A stretch of 64,000 nt of DNA from Gymnopus androsaceus JB14 (Eukaryota; Basidiomycota; Agaricomycetes; Agaricales; Omphalotaceae): positions 356,147-420,146 of the forward strand of contig ML769391.1 in assembly GCA_009733575.1 (NCBI GenBank), read 5' to 3'. The position numbers and the translations under genes are program-made. Below the pieces are notes generated by a model. That model did not search any database. It saw nothing but the letters and a program-made list of their open reading frames with translations, and had not been told where the DNA came from. Position 1 is the stretch's first letter. Every line of letters starts with the position of its first letter. Below, in pieces: positions 59,747 through 64,000 of this stretch.

Positions 59747-62367
59747 ATGGTGAAAATAGGATGGTCTCTTCTCCATCTCGCATCCGCGACTATATCCCTC
59801 TCCTCCGCGACGATACACATCTCCTCTCATAGGCACATTCAGACAAGCAACATTGCCAGTGCACCCATCATCGATCTAGGCTACGCGCAATACCAAGGAG
59901 TTTACGACTCGGTCAATAATGTTACCAGCTATTTGGGTGTGCGATATGCAGCACCACCTATTGGTCGGTGGATTCAGATCTACATAAATACGCTAAAGCT
60001 AATATTATTATTCCACTGTGCAGGCGATCTACGCTGGCGAGCTCCTCAATCTCCAGCCAACAATAGCAGCGCTGGTGTTCAACAAGCAAACACACAGCCT
60101 AACCCATGCCCCCAAGCTTCCACTGGAGACGCTTCCACTAACCCTCTGGAAGGTCAAAGCTCGCTCACTAGAAGGGCAGATGCACCTGGAACGGGGCCAG
60201 AGGATTGCTTATTTTTGAAGTATGTATGGTGTCGAAACATTGATCTACCTGATATGTACTCATGTGTCTTCGCGCCTTCAGTGTTTATTTCCCCGGGGAC
60301 ACTATTCCTACTAAACCTTTCCCAACGCTCGTCTGGATTCATGTGCGCGTTTACAGGCTATTTACTCCCTTTCCTCTCGCTTACAGACTACTTAATCCTT
60401 CTTATTGACTAGGGTGGCGGGTGAGTTCAATACGATAATTAATACATACGTTTCCCTGTTCTGAGCTTGCTTCCAGCTATATCTCGGGCGGCGCAGACAC
60501 TTTCGAAGGTTCCGACCTGTTGCGCGAAGCTAATAACGAAATTGTAGCAGTCATCATTCAATACCGACTGGGTCTCTTCGGTACGCCTTCTTTCCATGAA
60601 TTGGACTCAGATATGAACCTCCTCTACCACTACTAGGTTTCCTTCCCGGATCCGAGGTTAAAGCAAACGGAACTCTCAACGCTGGACTATGTTCGTATAT
60701 TTTGTAGCTTCAGCCATGCTATGTCTGACTCTCTTTTCATTTCGCTCCGTGCTATAGTTGACCAGGATTTCGCGTTGCGATGGGTACAAAGCCATGTCAG
60801 TATGGCTCTATCCTGTATCGTCCCAACCTACACATCTCAATCTTTGCTAGATCTCGCAGTTCGGTGGGGATCCTACGAAAGTTACTATTTGGGGACAGTC
60901 TGCAGGTATGTATTAATCCCAGTCATCCATGAGCTAAAGCAGTGACCGACTACGCGCGTGCGTATCTCATCAGGCGCCGGGTCTGTGTTACAACACATCG
61001 TTGCTCAAGACGGGCAGACATCCCCACAGCTATTCCGAGGTGCCATCACGAGCTCGACTTTCTTACCTTCTCAGTATTTATACAATGATACTATTCCCGA
61101 GGTACGCTCTTCTTCATGGGATTCTGTCTTTTTAGTTATCTCACTCACACAAATCTCTGACAGCTGCTTTACTCGGAAGTCGTTGCCCAAACCAAGTTTG
61201 TAGCTTGACACTCACATTTGGCCGTACCGTGCTAAAAGGTCACGTCCTAGCTGTTCCTCTGCAGATGATTCTTTGACTTGTCTTCGGAGTGTGAACGAGA
61301 CTCTTCTTGAGACAATAAACACCAACTTAAACGTAGAGGGCTTCTTTGGGACTTTTCTTTTCGTACCCGTAGTCGACGGAACGTTCATCACGCAACGTCC
61401 TACAGAAGCTTTGAAGCAAGGGAAAGTGAATGGGGTAAGCTGCTTTGGTTCCCAAGTGGCTTTTTATGCTAACTGTGACGATGTACTACTCAGAAAGCGT
61501 TGCTCGCTGTCACCAACACCAACGAAGGTATCCTCTTCGTGAATCAGACCAACCCAATTACGAACGTGTCATTGTACGCTGGCACGCTGTTCCCCAAGTT
61601 TGGGCCCACGCAGGATAACGAGACTGCTGAAATCTATGCGTCTTTGGGTACGCCTCTTGAACAGGATGATGCCATCATGGCTGAATGTAAGTGCGACTTT
61701 TGAGACTTGGTTTGCTCTCTGTCCGTCACTAATGCATGGTTGGTCGGTCGCGCAGCTATTTTTATTTGTCCTTCGTTCTATCTCTTGAGCGCATTCCCGA
61801 ATAGCTCTTGGAAGGTATGTATTCCTGTCACTTCACCAGAGTGATATCTTACGGTGGTAATTCATCTTAGGGACAATTTGGTAGGCTTTTGAACGAATTC
61901 AAGAGATCGACAAACACTGACGGTTGCTTCTAGCAATCCCACCTGCAACACATGGAGAAGATCTAGATTACTATTTCCCTAGGTAAGATCATGGTTCGCG
62001 AGGCAGAGAGGCCCCGGGTTTCGCTCAAGCTGCTTGTTCTAGTTCGGGAACTCCAGGATTCAACAACACTCAATTTCTCGCTGCTTTTTCTGGCGCCTTC
62101 CTGTCGTTTGTGGTCTCGCAGGATCCCAACGACAAAATAGCTCCTACAATCACTCCCTTTTGGGATATGTACTCGAACGGCTCAACGGTGATGGTTTTCA
62201 ACCAGACTGTTGATGATCTTCCCGATATTCATGTCGATACTGCGGACGCTAGTCAACTTGAACGCTGCAGGTGTGTATTCTAAATTAAATGCATGTCTTG
62301 ATTCTGCTGCTGAATTTGTATGGTCCGTAGTTTCTGGAACAGCGTTGGGGCGTTGACAGGGCAATAA
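59747..62367 (+). CDS. Secreted type-B carboxylesterase/lipase E8 (GQSAG nucleophile elbow)
   Basis: Start MVKIGWSLLHLASATISLSS (signal peptide). Exons: APIIDLGYAQYQGVYDSVNN, VRYAAPPIG, DLRWRAPQSP, WIHGGGYISGGADTFEGSD, VAVIIQYRLGLFG, VDQDFALRWVQ, then TIWGQSAG (about 60884-60905). Gln replaces the Glu of the usual GESAG; the Ser and both Gly remain. Then AGSVLQHIVAQDGQ, CSSADDSLTCLRS, VVDGTFITQRPTE, VNQTNPITNVSLYAGTLFPK, IPPATHGEDLDYYFP (catalytic His) and FWNSVGALTGQ (stop 62365-62367). All joins that I checked are in frame. Confidence 0.85.
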
Positions 62368-62480
62368 GCGAGGAATTTTTCCGAGTCTTAGGAGACGATT
62401 GAAGCGAAGAATTAAAGTAAGCTCAGTGGACTTTGATTCAGAAAATGGAATCTACTCGGGAAAAAAGTTCGAGGGGGCTA

Positions 62481-63135
62481 CAGTGCCCGCAGGCACTTCT
62501 CCAACAGGTCTGTTTTGGGCAGAAAGAAATAGCTAAAATTATAATAAAAATAGTTTCGGAAGGAAACCACTCAAAAGAATGCGATTTACGTCGAGAAAGA
62601 AACCGGTGCCACATTTGGCAATAATTTCCCACGGTGTTCATTTTTGCAAGTCAGAATAAACAAAAATTTGTGCTCTCGGAACTCATTCTGCAGGCTGCAG
62701 AAAGGCTTATAACACTGTTTTTGAGCATTTTAATGTCATGCACATGGTCTGTATTCAGAACATGCTCTTATTTAACCAGCAAAGCCAGGTTTTGGCAATG
62801 GATGCATGTAAAACTGATTGAACGAAGCAAATGGACACGGAATAATGACACTGCATGGAATAACAGCCAATAAACTGGCTTTTTTTGGAGAGAAGGTCAA
62901 AGCTGTATTACTATATATGGAAGGCACCTTCCTAATTAGGGTATGACTAAGCAAAGTTCATTTTTCAATAGGTCCGAAAACCAAAACTCAAGCACCGGCT
63001 TAGTGAAGCACAAGCCAAGTAGAGCTATCCAAATGGAGTTGATTGCACCTATTTTTGGAAAAATTGGCCAGGTTTCATGTGCTCTGAAAAGGTTTGAAAA
63101 TTTTGTACTTTTTACAGTTACTCAGGTGATGGGAC
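62481..63135. mobile_element. Tc1/pogo-like element, copy 2 (right end lost)
   Basis: Nearly identical to 41821-42478, with the left end CAGTGCCCGCAGGCACTT after TA. The last AAGTGCCTGCAGGCACTG is missing and the sequence switches to unrelated DNA after ctcaggtgatggga. It lies about 110 bp downstream of E8. The same 79-codon frame (62634-62873) is present with one residue changed. Confidence 0.88.
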
Positions 63136-63184
63136 AAGAGGTGACGAGGATTCTAAGCGAACACACTGTCCCACGCTAGACAGA

Positions 63185-64000
63185 GGGTATGAAAAAGGAA
63201 GGAGTCCAGGTCGGGTCCATCGGCAAATCACTGCCACTGTCAACCCAGCTGTCATGCCGTTACAATTACAATTATGCGTCGCGTCAACGTCGTGTTGTGC
63301 TGAACGCCATGAACGCGTCTCAGTTGCACTCAGAATGAAAGAATTTGGCTCAAACTATGTACTGGTATGTACTGGTATTAGGATGCAAAGTAAAGCTAAA
63401 CAAAATATTACAGTTGTAGCCTATGATTCAGCGCCTTCTTATCTGTATGTGCGCGCGATGGTGTAACATCATCAGGTACAGCTGACCTCTTCTTGGTCGG
63501 TGTCGTATGCGTGACCTGTGCAGGTACAGACGACAGACGCACCGATAACTCGATTAGAATAGCGGAAAGTGACTCATTCCGTGAAATTGTAACCTTTGGC
63601 TTTGGTTTCAGTCGTATCCGAGGCTTTTCAATTGCAGAATTGACATCGGAATGTGAGTTGGTAGGAGGGGTAATGGTAGCGGTAGAATGTGACTTTGTGG
63701 AAGGGGCAGCGGTGGTGGTAGATGCGGTGGCCGTAGAAGGTAATGCAGAGGCAGAAGTATATGGTCATTGTTGGGCTGATTGTTATAGACATTATGTACA
63801 GGATTCGAGTTGCATTTTTGAGAAATTAGAGCGGTAGATTCGCGCCATTTCGTGTCGTTGAGACGCGTTTAGCGCGACGCGCAATGAATAAGGACAACAC
63901 AGGGAGTAATTTTATCCTGACTATGGCACATGACGGCTGTCAACCCAGCGGCAGTGGTTTGCCGATGGATTCAGCCTGGACTCCTTCCTTTTTCATACCC
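63185..64000. mobile_element. Element with 75-bp inverted ends, right end at window edge
   Basis: GGGTATGAAAAAGGAAGGAG at 63185 is repeated inverted at the very end of the window (ends CTCCTTCCTTTTTCATACCC). The arms also share TCCATCGGCAAA.CACTGCC and the blocks around GTCAACCCAGC, about 75 bp each. The flanking target duplication cannot be seen on the right. An open minus-strand frame (about 63770-63560) reads like a Thr/Ser/Pro-rich linker followed by KPRIRLKPKPKVTISRNESL and a possible donor site, perhaps a captured gene fragment. Confidence 0.82.

Overview
The window is nuclear DNA from a filamentous fungus, most likely an agaricomycete basidiomycete. Genes carry many short GT-AG introns of about 45-90 nt and are split into 3-14 exons. 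The gene set (SWR1/NuA3/COMPASS components, a [14 protein letters not shown] sesquiterpene synthase, an AusD-like methyltransferase family, a Crinkler-like NTPase, a ricin-B lectin) and the density of small transposons fit that group. All calls come from reading the sequence; no database search was run.

Layout. (1) 1-9.6 kb: a segmental duplication carries two damaged copies of a minus-strand AusD-like methyltransferase gene, separated by an alpha/beta-hydrolase gene. The left copy has been hit by a 2.88-kb transposon (1144-4025), which itself carries a 636-bp MITE, and by a 184-bp MITE. The right copy serves as the empty site. (2) 9.8-32.7 kb: a compact housekeeping block with cystathionine beta-lyase, mevalonate kinase, sesquiterpene synthase, an unrecognised gene, RNA polymerase subunit RPB5, SWD2 (WD40), TRAP-alpha-like SSR1, a Myb/SANT-like regulator, a double-PHD MYST acetyltransferase, the SWR1 zf-HIT subunit (VPS71/SWC6) and a Crinkler-type P-loop NTPase. 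RPB5/SWD2 and MYST/SWC6 are each divergent over less than 100 bp. (3) 33-39 kb: broken carboxylesterase copies, a solo LTR, a 659-bp MITE, a split Costars-domain gene and a small secreted protein gene. (4) 39.3-46.3 kb: a nest of non-autonomous DNA elements (hAT-like, Tc1/pogo-like, two members of a family with ATCAGCAAAACC ends) inside an apparent 6.4-kb element with long inverted ends. (5) 46.6-62.4 kb: an array of four nearly full-length secreted type-B carboxylesterase/lipase genes (one minus, three plus) with relics between them and a ricin-B-type lectin gene. (6) 62.4-64 kb: a second copy of the Tc1/pogo-like element and an element whose right inverted repeat ends exactly at base 64000.

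How the genes relate: mevalonate kinase supplies the isoprenoid precursor route that a sesquiterpene synthase draws on, and the two are convergent neighbours. RPB5, SWD2, the MYST enzyme, SWC6 and the Myb-like protein all act in transcription or chromatin. The esterase array is a local expansion of secreted hydrolases, with the copies in different states of decay.

Caution: several genes that should be intact, including mevalonate kinase and SWD2, need a single-base correction, mostly removal of one extra base, to read through. This could reflect consensus errors in the assembly, so pseudogene calls that rest on single indels are weaker than those that rest on insertions, large deletions or scrambled exons.
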